This document shows positions 16,470-24,794 of a stretch of 64,000 nucleotides of DNA, piece by piece. The translations under genes and the position numbers were made by a program. The first letter of the stretch is position 1; the number at the start of each line of letters is the position of its first letter. The notes under the pieces are model-generated. The model did no database searches. It had not been told where the DNA came from and saw nothing but the letters and a program-made list of their open reading frames with translations. Origin of the DNA: an uncultured Eubacteriales bacterium (GTDB lineage: Bacteria; Bacillota; Clostridia; Oscillospirales; CAG-272); NCBI GenBank assembly GCA_900542425.1, contig UQNQ01000006.1:15425-79424 (forward strand), in the 5' to 3' direction.

Positions 16470-16479
16470 TATTTTGACT

Positions 16480-16555
16480 TGGTGGAGCTGGAGGGACTCG
16501 AACCCTTGACCTGTGCGTTGCGAACGCACCGCTCTCCCATCTGAGCTACAACCCC
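16480..16555 (-). tRNA. tRNA-Ala (anticodon CGC)
   Basis: A 76-base cloverleaf with encoded CCA. The acceptor stem GGGGTTG/CAGCTCC contains the G3-U70 pair that identifies alanine tRNA. Anticodon stem GTGCG/CGCAC with loop TTCGCAA gives anticodon CGC, reading GCG. T-arm GGGTTCGAGTCCC is regular. A promoter lies directly upstream. Confidence 0.95.
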
Positions 16556-16565
16556 AAGTGTTTGT

Positions 16566-16594
16566 ATTATATCATAAGCCAATTCTGTTGTAAA
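16566..16594 (-). promoter_or_regulatory. tRNA-Ala promoter
   Basis: Minus strand TTTACA (16589-16594), 17-bp spacer, TATAAT (16566-16571), ending 10 bases before the tRNA. Confidence 0.75.
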
Positions 16595-16601
16595 GATTTT
16601 T

Positions 16602-16630
16602 TTGAAATTTTTTTATGTTTATGATATAAT
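16602..16630 (+). promoter_or_regulatory. Promoter upstream of the deoxyinosine glycosylase gene
   Basis: TTGAAA (16602-16607), 17-bp spacer, TATAAT (16625-16630). About 170 bases separate it from the gene; I see no clear structure in that leader. Confidence 0.65.
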
Positions 16631-16800
16631 GATTGTCAAATGCGATAGATCTCCATTTATGCAGACAAAAAAGGATGCGGACAGCACCTCCTCGGAAAAA
16701 TTCTGTTTTTTGGTAAAGGCTTTTCTTCTTTTTCTACGTGGGATTTATAAAGGAAAATGGTATATTCAGATGAAAATCAGCTTATATATGGAGTATAGAT

Positions 16801-17268
16801 ATGCTTGTCAGTCATCCGTTTGAGCCGGTTTATGACCGGTATTCTCATATTTTGATTCTTGGAAGCTTTCCGTCCGTCAAGTCGCGGGAACAGGGCTTTT
16901 TTTATGGACATCCGCAAAATCGTTTTTGGAAAGTTGTTGCGGCTGTGTTTGAATGTCCGGTACCGCAAACCACCGAAGAAAAACGCGTGTTTCTTTTGGA
17001 AAACGGTATCGCTCTTTGGGATGTGATCGCTTCCTGTGAAATCCGAAATTCGGCGGACAGCAGTATCCGAAATGCCAGCGCAAATCCTTTGGATGTCATT
17101 TTTTCAAAGGCAGATATCCATGCTGTTTTTACCAACGGAAAAACAGCGGATAAGCTATACCGGAAATATATAGGTCAGAATGCGGTATGTCTTCCGTCTA
17201 CGAGTCCAGCCAATGCTGCCTGGACGCTGGAAAGGCTGACCGAAGCATGGCGTGTGATCCGAACTTAA
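16801..17268 (+). CDS. DNA-deoxyinosine glycosylase (UDG superfamily family 6-like)
   Basis: A 155-residue base-excision enzyme of the hypoxanthine-DNA glycosylase branch of the uracil-DNA glycosylase superfamily. Motif 1 GSFPSVKSREQGFFYGHPQNRFW and motif 2 PSTSPANA are the family signature, and LLENGIALWDVIASC is also typical. It removes hypoxanthine (deaminated adenine) from DNA. The stop overlaps the convergent Nudix gene by 4 bases, and both are nucleotide-damage functions. Confidence 0.88.
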   Translation: MLVSHPFEPVYDRYSHILILGSFPSVKSREQGFFYGHPQNRFWKVVAAVFECPVPQTTEEKRVFLLENGIALWDVIASCEIRNSADSSIRNASANPLDVIFSKADIHAVFTNGKTADKLYRKYIGQNAVCLPSTSPANAAWTLERLTEAWRVIRT

Positions 17269-17750
17269 CAGAGAGAAAGAAATTTTTCAATATAATCATA
17301 ATCACAGAAAATTCCGTCTTTTATCATACGTAAAAGGGTGTTTTTACTCACCCATGCGGCATCGACGGTTTCTCCTTTTTGAAGTCGAACACGGTCAAGC
17401 GGAAAATCTGCTTGAAAAAGCCATATATCTCCGAACCAGTCGGATTTTCGATAAGTCAGCATGCGATGCCGCTTGGAAAGAGAATGATCGATTCCGGTTT
17501 CCTCAAGCGTTTCACGAAGTGCAGCTGTTTCGCTGCTTTCTCCAGCAAGAGCAGACCCTCCCGTACATTCCCATTTTCCCGGAAACGGTATTTTGTCATG
17601 GGCTCGCCGTGTAATAAAAAAATCGCCGTTGCTGTTTTGCACCCAGATATGAACGACAAGATGATAATCGCCTTCTGCCAGCGGCAATCCGCGACGGTGA
17701 AGTCTGCCGGTTAACACTCTGTTTTTAACGTAAATATCCCATAATTCCAT
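17265..17750 (-). CDS. Nudix hydrolase
   Basis: A 161-residue Nudix protein. The Nudix box runs GGSALAGESSETAALRETLEETG, with all consensus G, E, R, E, E positions. The N-terminus MELWDIYVKNRVLTGR and HLVVHIWVQN resemble the IDI-like/YfcD group of Nudix proteins. Substrate unknown. AAAGGA is 10 bases upstream of the ATG. Convergent, 4-base overlap with the glycosylase gene. Confidence 0.9.
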   Translation of the reverse strand: MELWDIYVKNRVLTGRLHRRGLPLAEGDYHLVVHIWVQNSNGDFFITRRAHDKIPFPGKWECTGGSALAGESSETAALRETLEETGIDHSLSKRHRMLTYRKSDWFGDIWLFQADFPLDRVRLQKGETVDAAWVSKNTLLRMIKDGIFCDYDYIEKFLSLC

Positions 17751-17894
17751 AGTATGGATATCCTTTCATTTAAAAGAATAAAAACGAATTTTATCATAAA
17801 ATGCTGAATTTGTCAATAAAAAGGCGGTAACCGTCGAGTTTTGCTTCTTAATGAAATATTAAAGAGTGATTTAATATGTTTGACGGCAAACAAC

Positions 17895-17923
17895 TTGATT
17901 TTCGTAATTGTTTGTGATATAAT
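17895..17923 (+). promoter_or_regulatory. Promoter of the glycolipid operon
   Basis: TTGATT (17895-17900), 17-bp spacer, TATAAT (17918-17923), about 78 bases before the first gene. Confidence 0.7.
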
Positions 17924-18000
17924 CTAAAAATAATCGGTGCCCGAATGCATCATTTTATTTTGCTGTTCGGCGTGCAGGTCAGGTTTATGGAGAGGCATCT

Positions 18001-18498
18001 ATGAAAATGATATGGAGCATTACCTATATTGCTTTGATTGGTATTTTATCACATTATATTGGCGAGCTCCTTCCCAGAAAATGGTTTAACTACGATAAAT
18101 TTCCGTATGCGTCCTTTCGTTGGGAGCATGAAGGTGCGGTTTATGACAAAATAAAAATTAAAAAATGGAAAACCAAGGTGCCGGATCTCAGTCGGGTGGC
18201 GAAATATATGGTACCGAAACGGATTACAGCCGATATGACGTCTTCCGATTTGGATATTCTTTTAAGAGAAACCTGTGTTGCCGAGTTTGTCCATGTGGCA
18301 CTTTGTATAATTTCTATCGGTGTGGTTTTTATTTCCGATAAAGCGTATGGTGTGGTTTTTTATTTGATTTTTGCGCTTGGAAATGTGCCGTTTATTCTGA
18401 TTCAGCGTTACAATCGGCCTCATTTGAAAAAATTACGGCTAAGGATGCTTGCGCGGGAGGAAAGGCTGAAAAATGCGAATCTTGATCTTGTCATGTAA
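18001..18498 (+). CDS. Glycosyl-4,4'-diaponeurosporenoate acyltransferase-like (CrtO family) membrane protein
   Basis: A 165-residue membrane protein with an N-terminal helix and two helices near residues 95-140. The block RKWFNYDKFPYASFRWEHEGAVYDKIKIKKWKTKVPDLS matches the CrtO acyltransferase family, in which the Staphylococcus enzyme acylates a glycosylated carotenoid. No carotenoid genes are here, so I infer acylation of another glycolipid, made by the next gene, with which it overlaps by 26 bases. Confidence 0.75.
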   Translation: MKMIWSITYIALIGILSHYIGELLPRKWFNYDKFPYASFRWEHEGAVYDKIKIKKWKTKVPDLSRVAKYMVPKRITADMTSSDLDILLRETCVAEFVHVALCIISIGVVFISDKAYGVVFYLIFALGNVPFILIQRYNRPHLKKLRLRMLAREERLKNANLDLVM

Positions 18499-19600
18499 TA
18501 CCGGCGGAGGACATAATTCAGCGGCAGCAGCGGTCAAGGAATATTTTGAAACACGTGGTATTTCATGTGAAATTAAGGATGCTTTGGCGTTTGATTCTCA
18601 GATAAAATCGAATTTTATCAGCTGGGGTCATGTTTTTGTTTATAAACGGGTGCCGCGTTTGTTCGGAATGGGATATAAATATACGGAAAACCATCCACCG
18701 AAGCCGGGTAAAAGCTCCATCATTTACAATATTGTAAAAAAAGGTGCGGAAAGTCTTCATGAATTTTTAGCGGATGCAAAAGAAGATTTTGATATTATTG
18801 TCAGCACGCATATTTTTGCTTCCATGCTCTTAACAGAGGTCAAAAGAAAGTATTTTACAAAATTTAAAACCTATTTTATTGCAACAGATTATACGTGTAG
18901 CCCCGGGGTTGATGAAATTGATGCCGATGCCATGTTTATTCCGCATAAGGCACTGATTTCTGATTTTACGGGAAACGGGATTCCGGAGGAGAAAATCGTT
19001 CCGACCGGCATTCCGGTGAAGCGTACTTTTTATGACAAGACGGATGCCGATACGGCAAAGGAAGCGCTTGGGCTGCCGAAAAATAAGCGTATTGTGCTAA
19101 TGATGTGCGGCAGTATGGGCTGCGGTCCTCTGCGTGAGCTTGCTTTTGCGCTTTCACAAAGTATCCCGGAGGATACGGCGCTTGTTGTCATTTGCGGCAA
19201 CAATGAACGTTTATATGAAAAGTTCCAGAAATTCCGCGGACTGCCGAATGTTTTTGTCATTGGTTTTACCCGTAAAATCAGTTTATATATGGATGCTGCT
19301 TCTGTCATCTTGACAAAACCGGGCGGACTCAGCTCAACGGAGGCTGCAACCAAGGGCTTGCCTATGGTCTTAATTGATGCGGTGCCGGGCTGCGAAAGTA
19401 AAAATATGGATTTTTTTATACGAAACGGGTTTGCCGTGACGGACGATACGGTGGAGGGGCTTGTCTCTAAAGTAAATGAATTGCTGCAGGATAAGGAGCG
19501 GGCACAAAAAATGTCTCTCGCGCTTTATGAATCCTTTGCGGGATATGCGGCGGAAAAAATAGGCAGTTATATTCTCGGAGGGTTCAGATCTGAATGGTAG
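18473..19600 (+). CDS. MGDG synthase/UgtP-like diacylglycerol glycosyltransferase
   Basis: A 375-residue GT28-type glycosyltransferase. N-terminal MGDG-synthase domain with SCNTGGGHNSAAAAVKEYF (residues about 7-25) and C-terminal donor-binding domain with CGSMGCGPL, VICGNNERLY, GFTRKISLYMDAASVILTKPGGLSSTEA. It transfers hexose from a nucleotide sugar to diacylglycerol or a related lipid at the cytoplasmic membrane. Middle gene of an overlapping trio (26 bases with the acyltransferase, 7 with the PAP2 gene), implying translational coupling. Confidence 0.9.
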   Translation: MRILILSCNTGGGHNSAAAAVKEYFETRGISCEIKDALAFDSQIKSNFISWGHVFVYKRVPRLFGMGYKYTENHPPKPGKSSIIYNIVKKGAESLHEFLADAKEDFDIIVSTHIFASMLLTEVKRKYFTKFKTYFIATDYTCSPGVDEIDADAMFIPHKALISDFTGNGIPEEKIVPTGIPVKRTFYDKTDADTAKEALGLPKNKRIVLMMCGSMGCGPLRELAFALSQSIPEDTALVVICGNNERLYEKFQKFRGLPNVFVIGFTRKISLYMDAASVILTKPGGLSSTEAATKGLPMVLIDAVPGCESKNMDFFIRNGFAVTDDTVEGLVSKVNELLQDKERAQKMSLALYESFAGYAAEKIGSYILGGFRSEW

Positions 19601-20331
19601 ATTATCGCAAATTTCGTTTTTCCAAGCTGAAAACGCCGGAGTTTTCACATTTATGGCTTTTGCTTTTTTGGCCAATCTATTTTGTCATATTTACGTTTTT
19701 GGAAAGAGGGCTTCCGTGGGTTGCCGGACTTTTGGGACATGAAATTACTTATTATCCGATTTGGTGTCCCTTGGATGAATGGATCCCATTTTGTGAATGG
19801 TTTATCATTCCGTATTATATATGGTTTGCATTTCTTGCCGGCATGCTTCTTTATTCCTTGCTGTTTGAAGTCCCTCTGTTCAAAAAATATATGTGGTTCA
19901 TTATCATTACATATAGCATTACGTGTCTTGTATATATGGTTTTTCCGAATATGCAGGAGCTTCGTCCCACCGCGTCTGATATAGGGCGGGATAATATTCT
20001 TGTGGACATTGCTTTTCTCCTATATGATTTTGATACGAATACCAATGTCTGTCCGTCACTGCATGTAATCGGTTCTTTTGCTGTATTTTTTGCTTCCTGT
20101 CACAGTACACGGTTTGGTAAATGGTATTGGCTGATTCCGATTGGTATTTTAACGGTCTTGATCAGTCTTTCAACCGTATTTCTAAAGCAGCACTCTATCA
20201 TCGATGTTTTGGCAGGCATTGTAGTTTGTGCTGTGGTTTATCCGCTGGTGTATTTTTGGAAACCGCGAAAAAAGAAATCGGATTGCCAAAAGGAATCCGC
20301 AGAAAGGGAAACGGAAAAGGTTGAAATCTGA
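19594..20331 (+). CDS. PAP2-family membrane phosphatase/phosphotransferase
   Basis: A 245-residue protein with about six membrane helices. The three catalytic motifs are reduced but visible: ELRPTA near residue 115, CPSLHVIGSF near 150 and STVFLKQHSIIDVLAG near 190 with the catalytic histidine. The arrangement resembles AUR1/inositol-phosphotransferase-like PAP2 proteins more than undecaprenyl pyrophosphatases. Last gene of the glycolipid trio, where it could supply or dephosphorylate a lipid (inference). Confidence 0.85.
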   Translation: MVDYRKFRFSKLKTPEFSHLWLLLFWPIYFVIFTFLERGLPWVAGLLGHEITYYPIWCPLDEWIPFCEWFIIPYYIWFAFLAGMLLYSLLFEVPLFKKYMWFIIITYSITCLVYMVFPNMQELRPTASDIGRDNILVDIAFLLYDFDTNTNVCPSLHVIGSFAVFFASCHSTRFGKWYWLIPIGILTVLISLSTVFLKQHSIIDVLAGIVVCAVVYPLVYFWKPRKKKSDCQKESAERETEKVEI

Positions 20332-20380
20332 AAGAGTTACTGTCGCCAAATCGTTAACTTGCGCACTTTTAAAATAGAAA

Positions 20381-20417
20381 AAATTCCATGCGGATTTTCT
20401 CCGCATGGAATTTTTTT
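20381..20417. terminator. Bidirectional terminator between PAP2 gene and hsp20
   Basis: Perfect 14-bp stem (20381-20394 with 20400-20413), A-rich before and seven T after, so it works for both converging genes. Confidence 0.9.
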
Positions 20418-20421
20418 GATG

Positions 20422-20877
20422 TTATTCAATTTCTACCCGCTTCGGTGAGGACGAAACCTCCGATTTCTTTGGCAGTGTCAGTTTCAGGACGCCGTTTTCA
20501 TATTTTGCCTTGATGTTCTCTGTATCAATTTCCGATACGTCGAACTGTCTTGAATAAAGTCCATAGGAGCGTTCACAGCGAACATATTTGTTTTTCTTAT
20601 CTTTGTCTTCATGCTCGGAATGACGTTCTGCCTGTACCGTGAGGACATCACCGTTGATATCCAGTTTGATATCCTCTTTTTTAAATCCCGGCAGATCGGC
20701 TTCCAACAGATACTCATTACCGTTATCGGTAATATCGGTTTTAAATTCGGCAAGCATGTTGGAACCGAAGAATCCAAACGGATTGGAAAAGAAATTCCGT
20801 TCAAAAGCATCTATATCACGGAAAGGGTTATAAGAAGAAACTTGATTTTTGTGTTCATAAGGTTTCAAATCAAACAT
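20422..20877 (-). CDS. Small heat shock protein, Hsp20/alpha-crystallin family
   Basis: A 151-residue ATP-independent holdase. The alpha-crystallin domain spans about residues 45-135 (TDITDNGNEYLLEADLPGF, GDVLTVQAER) and includes the GVLKLTLPK motif. ATG 20877 is preferred because GGAGG lies 8 bases upstream; the ATG at 20883 is only 2 bases from it. A perfect CIRCE at 21095-21121 in its upstream region suggests HrcA repression. Confidence 0.93.
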   Translation of the reverse strand: MFDLKPYEHKNQVSSYNPFRDIDAFERNFFSNPFGFFGSNMLAEFKTDITDNGNEYLLEADLPGFKKEDIKLDINGDVLTVQAERHSEHEDKDKKNKYVRCERSYGLYSRQFDVSEIDTENIKAKYENGVLKLTLPKKSEVSSSPKRVEIE

Positions 20878-21094
20878 ATTCATTACCTCCGATTTTCAGT
20901 TTTGTTTATCACAATTCTATCTTAATCCGATTGTTATGATACGCGTTCGGTTGGGATTAAGCTACACCCGGACGGTTAGAATGAAACATTGCAACCATCT
21001 CCTTTTCAGGAAAATCTCTTGATTTCCTTTACACTCTTTATTATAGCCGGGATTATGAAATTGCAACAATTTTTTTATGAACATTTCGTTAATT

Positions 21095-21121
21095 TTAGCA
21101 CTCTAGATATGAGAGTGCTAA
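21095..21121. promoter_or_regulatory. CIRCE operator (HrcA binding site)
   Basis: Exact consensus TTAGCACTC, 9 bases, GAGTGCTAA. It lies in the divergent gap between hsp20 (218 bases away) and ilvE (218 bases away, with a separate promoter nearer). Heat-shock control of hsp20 is the natural reading. Confidence 0.93.
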
Positions 21122-21234
21122 AATTGACTGTTCTTTTGACAATATTGTGAGGTAGCGGCATATCATGATTTCAAAAGACTTGTTTATATCCGGAAAGACA
21201 AAAAGATAGGAATGATTGGATTTTGGGGTTTCTC

Positions 21235-21263
21235 TTGACAAATAACGCAGGGACGTCTATAAT
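21235..21263 (+). promoter_or_regulatory. Promoter of ilvE
   Basis: TTGACA (21235-21240), 17-bp spacer, TATAAT (21258-21263). Leader of about 70 bases, too short for a T-box. Confidence 0.85.
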
Positions 21264-21338
21264 AAATAAATATATTATAATTCCTATTTAGGAAATTGCC
21301 GCATTGAGATACCGGAAAGACGGCAGAGGGAGGATTAT

Positions 21339-22403
21339 ATGCAGTCTATCAGAATCGAAAAAAATATGGAGCCGAAAAAGAAACCGGATCCCGCGATGCT
21401 TGGATTCGGAAAGTATTTTACGGATCATATGTTTATCATGGATTATACGCCGGAAAAAGGGTGGCATGACGCAAGGATTGTGCCGTTTGCCAATCTTTCA
21501 TTAAGTCCGGCTTCAACGGTATTCCACTATGGGGCGGAAATCTTTGAGGGACTGAAAGCGTATAAAACGCCAAGCGGGGAGGTCCAGTTGTTCCGTCCGG
21601 CTGAAAATTTCAAGAGAATGAACAATTCTGCGGAAAGAATCCGTCTGCCTCAGTTGGATGAGGATTTTGCTCTGTCGGCACTATTGAAATTTGTGGATTT
21701 AGAGCGCGATTGGGTGCCGGATACGGAGGGAACTTCGCTTTATCTTCGTCCGTTCTTATTTGGCAATGACGAGACACTGGGTGTTCATTCGATTCGTAAT
21801 GCCATGTATGTTGTTATTGCTTCTCCTGTCGGAAGCTATTATCCCGAGGGAATCAATCCCGTTAAAATCATGATTGAAACGGAAGATGTGCGTGCGGTGC
21901 GCGGCGGTACCGGTTATGCCAAATGCGGAGGCAATTATGCAGCAAGCAACCGTGCCGGGGAAATTGCAGAGAAAAAAGGATTTTCTCAGGTACTTTGGCT
22001 TGACGGCGTAGAACGGAAATATGTCGAGGAAGTCGGCGCGATGAACGTGATGTTTAAAATTGATGGAGTAGTTGTGACGCCTGCCTTGACAGGGTCTATT
22101 CTGCCGGGTGTGACGCGCAAATCCTGCATTCAGCTTCTGCGGGATATGAATATTCCGGTTGAGGAACGTCTGCTTTCTGTCGATGAGCTGATCGGTGCGG
22201 CAGAATCCGGCCGACTTGAGGAAGCATGGGGCTGCGGAACAGCGGCTGTGGTTTCTCCGATCGGACAGCTTTCTTTTGCAGGCGTGGATCATATTGTAAA
22301 CGGCGGAAAAATCGGAGAGGTAACGCAAAAGCTCTATGATACACTGACCGGCATTCAATGGGGAAAGCTTCCGGATCCTTATGGCTGGACAATAAAAGTT
22401 TGA
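21339..22403 (+). CDS. ilvE: Branched-chain amino acid aminotransferase
   Basis: A 354-residue fold-type IV PLP aminotransferase that makes and degrades Leu, Ile and Val. Seen: FHYGAEIFEGLKAYK, LRPFLFGNDETLGV, YAKCGGNYAASNRAGEIAEKKGFSQVLWLDGVERKYVEEVGAMNV (holding the PLP lysine) and LTGSILPGVTRKS. Length fits the eukaryote-like group II enzymes. GGAGG is 5 bases upstream. Monocistronic by spacing. Confidence 0.94.
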   Translation: MQSIRIEKNMEPKKKPDPAMLGFGKYFTDHMFIMDYTPEKGWHDARIVPFANLSLSPASTVFHYGAEIFEGLKAYKTPSGEVQLFRPAENFKRMNNSAERIRLPQLDEDFALSALLKFVDLERDWVPDTEGTSLYLRPFLFGNDETLGVHSIRNAMYVVIASPVGSYYPEGINPVKIMIETEDVRAVRGGTGYAKCGGNYAASNRAGEIAEKKGFSQVLWLDGVERKYVEEVGAMNVMFKIDGVVVTPALTGSILPGVTRKSCIQLLRDMNIPVEERLLSVDELIGAAESGRLEEAWGCGTAAVVSPIGQLSFAGVDHIVNGGKIGEVTQKLYDTLTGIQWGKLPDPYGWTIKV

Positions 22404-22433
22404 AAAAAATTTGAATTATTTGTGAAAAAACCG

Positions 22434-22622
22434 TTGCAAAATATCGATTTTTGTGGTATCCTTTTTTCTGAGGAAAAAATAGATAGTTGAAGAACATATT
22501 TTACGGATAGAATAAAATTTTTAAGTCGGTACAGAGATGCCGTCAAGATTTTGATTCCGGTATGCGGCGGGTTCATTGCGGTCAAAATCAAAGGCTTTCT
22601 GTCTTGACAGAAAGCCTTTTTT
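22434..22622 (+). promoter_or_regulatory. Promoter and PyrR-type pyrimidine attenuator
   Basis: Promoter TTGCAA (22434-22439), 17-bp spacer, TATCCT. The leader holds a PyrR-binding-loop-like segment (AAGTCGGTACAGAGATGCCG, 22523-22542), complementary GATTTTGA (22547-22554) and TCAAAATC (22582-22589) that can form an alternative stem, and a terminator with a 13-bp stem at 22591-22618 and T-run to 22622. The next gene is pyrR, so UMP-bound PyrR should promote termination. Confidence 0.75.
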
Positions 22623-22660
22623 GCGCTATGCAGATGTATTTGGCGGAGGAAACGGTCGAT

Positions 22661-23221
22661 ATGAAACGAAAAACAAGACTGATGAACGGTGATGATGTGG
22701 AACGCGCTTTAATGCGTATTTCTCATCAAATTATAGAAAAAAATCATGGTACAGAAGGCATTTGTCTGATCGGGATCAAAACACGCGGGGTGCCGCTTGC
22801 TTACAGGCTTCAGGAGAATATCCGGAAAATTGAGAATGATGCACCGCCTGTCGGAACACTGGATATCACGTTATACCGGGATGATTTGACGGATATTGCA
22901 AGGGAGCCGCAGATCAGCGGCACGGACGTTCCGTTTCCTGTGACCGATAAAGTTGTGGTTTTGGTGGATGATGTGATCTATACAGCCCGGACTGCACGGT
23001 GTGCATTGGATGCCGTTATGAAACTTGGACGTCCGTCGAGGGTTTATCTTGCGGTTTTAATTGACCGAGGACACAGAGAACTGCCTATTCGTGCGGACTT
23101 TGTGGGTAAAAATATTCCAACTTCGAAAAATGAGATGGTAGGAGTCTTGATTCCACCGTGCGACGAAGAGCTTGCCGTCGATCTTTATGAAATCGGAAAT
23201 ATTGGATGCGAATGCATTTGA
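22661..23221 (+). CDS. pyrR: Bifunctional PyrR: pyrimidine attenuation regulator / uracil phosphoribosyltransferase
   Basis: A 186-residue PRTase-fold RNA-binding regulator. The PRPP motif reads VVLVDDVIYTARTARCALDA, with LIGIKTRGVPLAYRL and GTLDITLYRDDL also diagnostic. The ATG at 22661 follows GGAGGA at 22645-22650; the frame is open further upstream but only over the attenuator. Followed by the uracil permease gene, the usual partner. Confidence 0.95.
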   Translation: MKRKTRLMNGDDVERALMRISHQIIEKNHGTEGICLIGIKTRGVPLAYRLQENIRKIENDAPPVGTLDITLYRDDLTDIAREPQISGTDVPFPVTDKVVVLVDDVIYTARTARCALDAVMKLGRPSRVYLAVLIDRGHRELPIRADFVGKNIPTSKNEMVGVLIPPCDEELAVDLYEIGNIGCECI

Positions 23222-23250
23222 TATAAAAAATTCTGGAGGAAAAAATCACT

Positions 23251-24666
23251 ATGAAACTTGTCTATGATGTAAAGGACAAGCCAAAATTCGGACAGCTTAT
23301 CGTTTTTGCGATACAGCAGCTGCTCGCAATTATGGCTGCAACCCTTGTCGTTCCGGTAATCACAAACAATACAACCGGAAGCAACATGAGTCCTGCCGCG
23401 GCACTGTTCGGTGCCGGCGTCGGAACGCTTGTGTACATTTTGTTTACAAAAGCCAAAAGTCCGGTATTTCTCGGCTCTTCTTTTGCTTTTCTAGGATCGA
23501 TGGCAGCAGCGTTTGCCGGTGGAGTCTCTATGTCCCTCGGATATCTTGGCTTGATTCTCGGTGCTGTATTCGCAGGACTTGTCTATGTCGTAATTGCGAT
23601 TATTGTCAAAATTGTCGGCGTAAAATGGATCAATCGTCTGATGCCGGCAGTGGTAATCGGTCCGACGGTGTCTATTATCGGACTTTCTCTTGCCAAAAAC
23701 GCGGTAGGCGATCTTCAGACGGCCAATGCCGGCGGAAATCAGTATATTGCGCTCGTGTGCGGTCTTGTCACCTTGGCAGTTACCATTCTTTGTTCCGTAT
23801 ACGGAAAAAAGATGATGAAGCTCATTCCGTTCATCATGGGGATTCTTGCGGGCTATGCCGTCAGCGCGATTTTTACGGTAATCGGCAATGTAACAGACAA
23901 TGAGGCGCTGAAAGTCATCAATTTCAGTGTATTTGAAAGTCTTTTGAAGGACGGTAAGGTTGCACTGTCTACGTTCTTTGCGGTGCCGGATTTTACTTTT
24001 TTGTCGGCGTTTGGCGCTTTTGAAGAGCTTTCCGGTAGCTATATCGCTTCCATCGCCGTTGCTTATGTTCCGGTTGCTTTTGTTGTATTTGCAGAACATA
24101 TTGCGGATCATAAAAATATTTCCTCCATTATCGAAAAGGATCTGCTGGAAGATCCCGGCCTTTCCCGCACGCTGCTTGGCGATGGTGTCGGCTCTATGGT
24201 AGGAGGCTTTTTCGGAGGTTGCCCCAATACAACATATGGAGAGTCAGTCGGTTGTGTTGCCATTACCGGAAACGCATCGGTTATGACGATTATCACGGCA
24301 GCATTCGGAGCGATTATTATTGCGTTCTTGTCTCCTTTTGTGGCATTTGTTAATTCTATTCCATCCTGTGTAATGGGCGGCGTTTGTGTTGCGCTTTACG
24401 GGTTTATCGCGGTGTCCGGACTGAAAATGATTCAAAAAGTCGATCTTGGGGATAACCGCAATCTGTTTGTAGTCTCAACGATTTTTATCATCGGTATCGG
24501 ACAGCTTACGCTGACATTTGGGAAAATTACCATTACCAGCATTGCTATTGCTTTGATTCTCGGTATTCTTGTCAACCTTATGTGTTCAGGTAAGAAGAAC
24601 GCGCAGGAAGCGGCAGAAACGGAAACCAAGAGCGCAGAAGATTCTGAGCCTGCTGCTAAGCCTTAA
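23251..24666 (+). CDS. Uracil/xanthine permease (NCS2 family), probable uracil:H+ symporter
   Basis: A 471-residue permease with about 14 hydrophobic segments. Seen: GQLIVFAIQQLLAIMAATLVVPVI at the N-terminus, AEHIADHKNISSII, and the NCS2 signature GGCPNTTYGESVGCVAITGNAS. The position after pyrR and its attenuator makes uracil the likely substrate. The C-terminus is a hydrophilic Glu/Ala/Lys tail. Confidence 0.92.
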   Translation: MKLVYDVKDKPKFGQLIVFAIQQLLAIMAATLVVPVITNNTTGSNMSPAAALFGAGVGTLVYILFTKAKSPVFLGSSFAFLGSMAAAFAGGVSMSLGYLGLILGAVFAGLVYVVIAIIVKIVGVKWINRLMPAVVIGPTVSIIGLSLAKNAVGDLQTANAGGNQYIALVCGLVTLAVTILCSVYGKKMMKLIPFIMGILAGYAVSAIFTVIGNVTDNEALKVINFSVFESLLKDGKVALSTFFAVPDFTFLSAFGAFEELSGSYIASIAVAYVPVAFVVFAEHIADHKNISSIIEKDLLEDPGLSRTLLGDGVGSMVGGFFGGCPNTTYGESVGCVAITGNASVMTIITAAFGAIIIAFLSPFVAFVNSIPSCVMGGVCVALYGFIAVSGLKMIQKVDLGDNRNLFVVSTIFIIGIGQLTLTFGKITITSIAIALILGILVNLMCSGKKNAQEAAETETKSAEDSEPAAKP

Positions 24667-24714
24667 ACAAAGATTCATTCAAAGCGGATTTCTCCTGTCA
24701 AACCGAAATCAAAA

Positions 24715-24758
24715 AACGGTACTGTATCTTTCATAAGATACAGTACCGTTTCCTTTTT
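24715..24758 (+). terminator. Terminator after the uracil permease gene
   Basis: Stem of 16 bp around AACGGTACTGTATCTT (24715-24751) with a short loop, then TTTCCTTTTTT. Confidence 0.9.
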
Positions 24759-24794
24759 TCTGATGTTTTTTCAGTGTTGTTTCGGATTGCCGAT

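Noticed and set aside
21264..21338. T-box or leucine leader before ilvE
   Set aside because: The leader is about 70 bases and lacks T-box sequence or a hairpin terminator.
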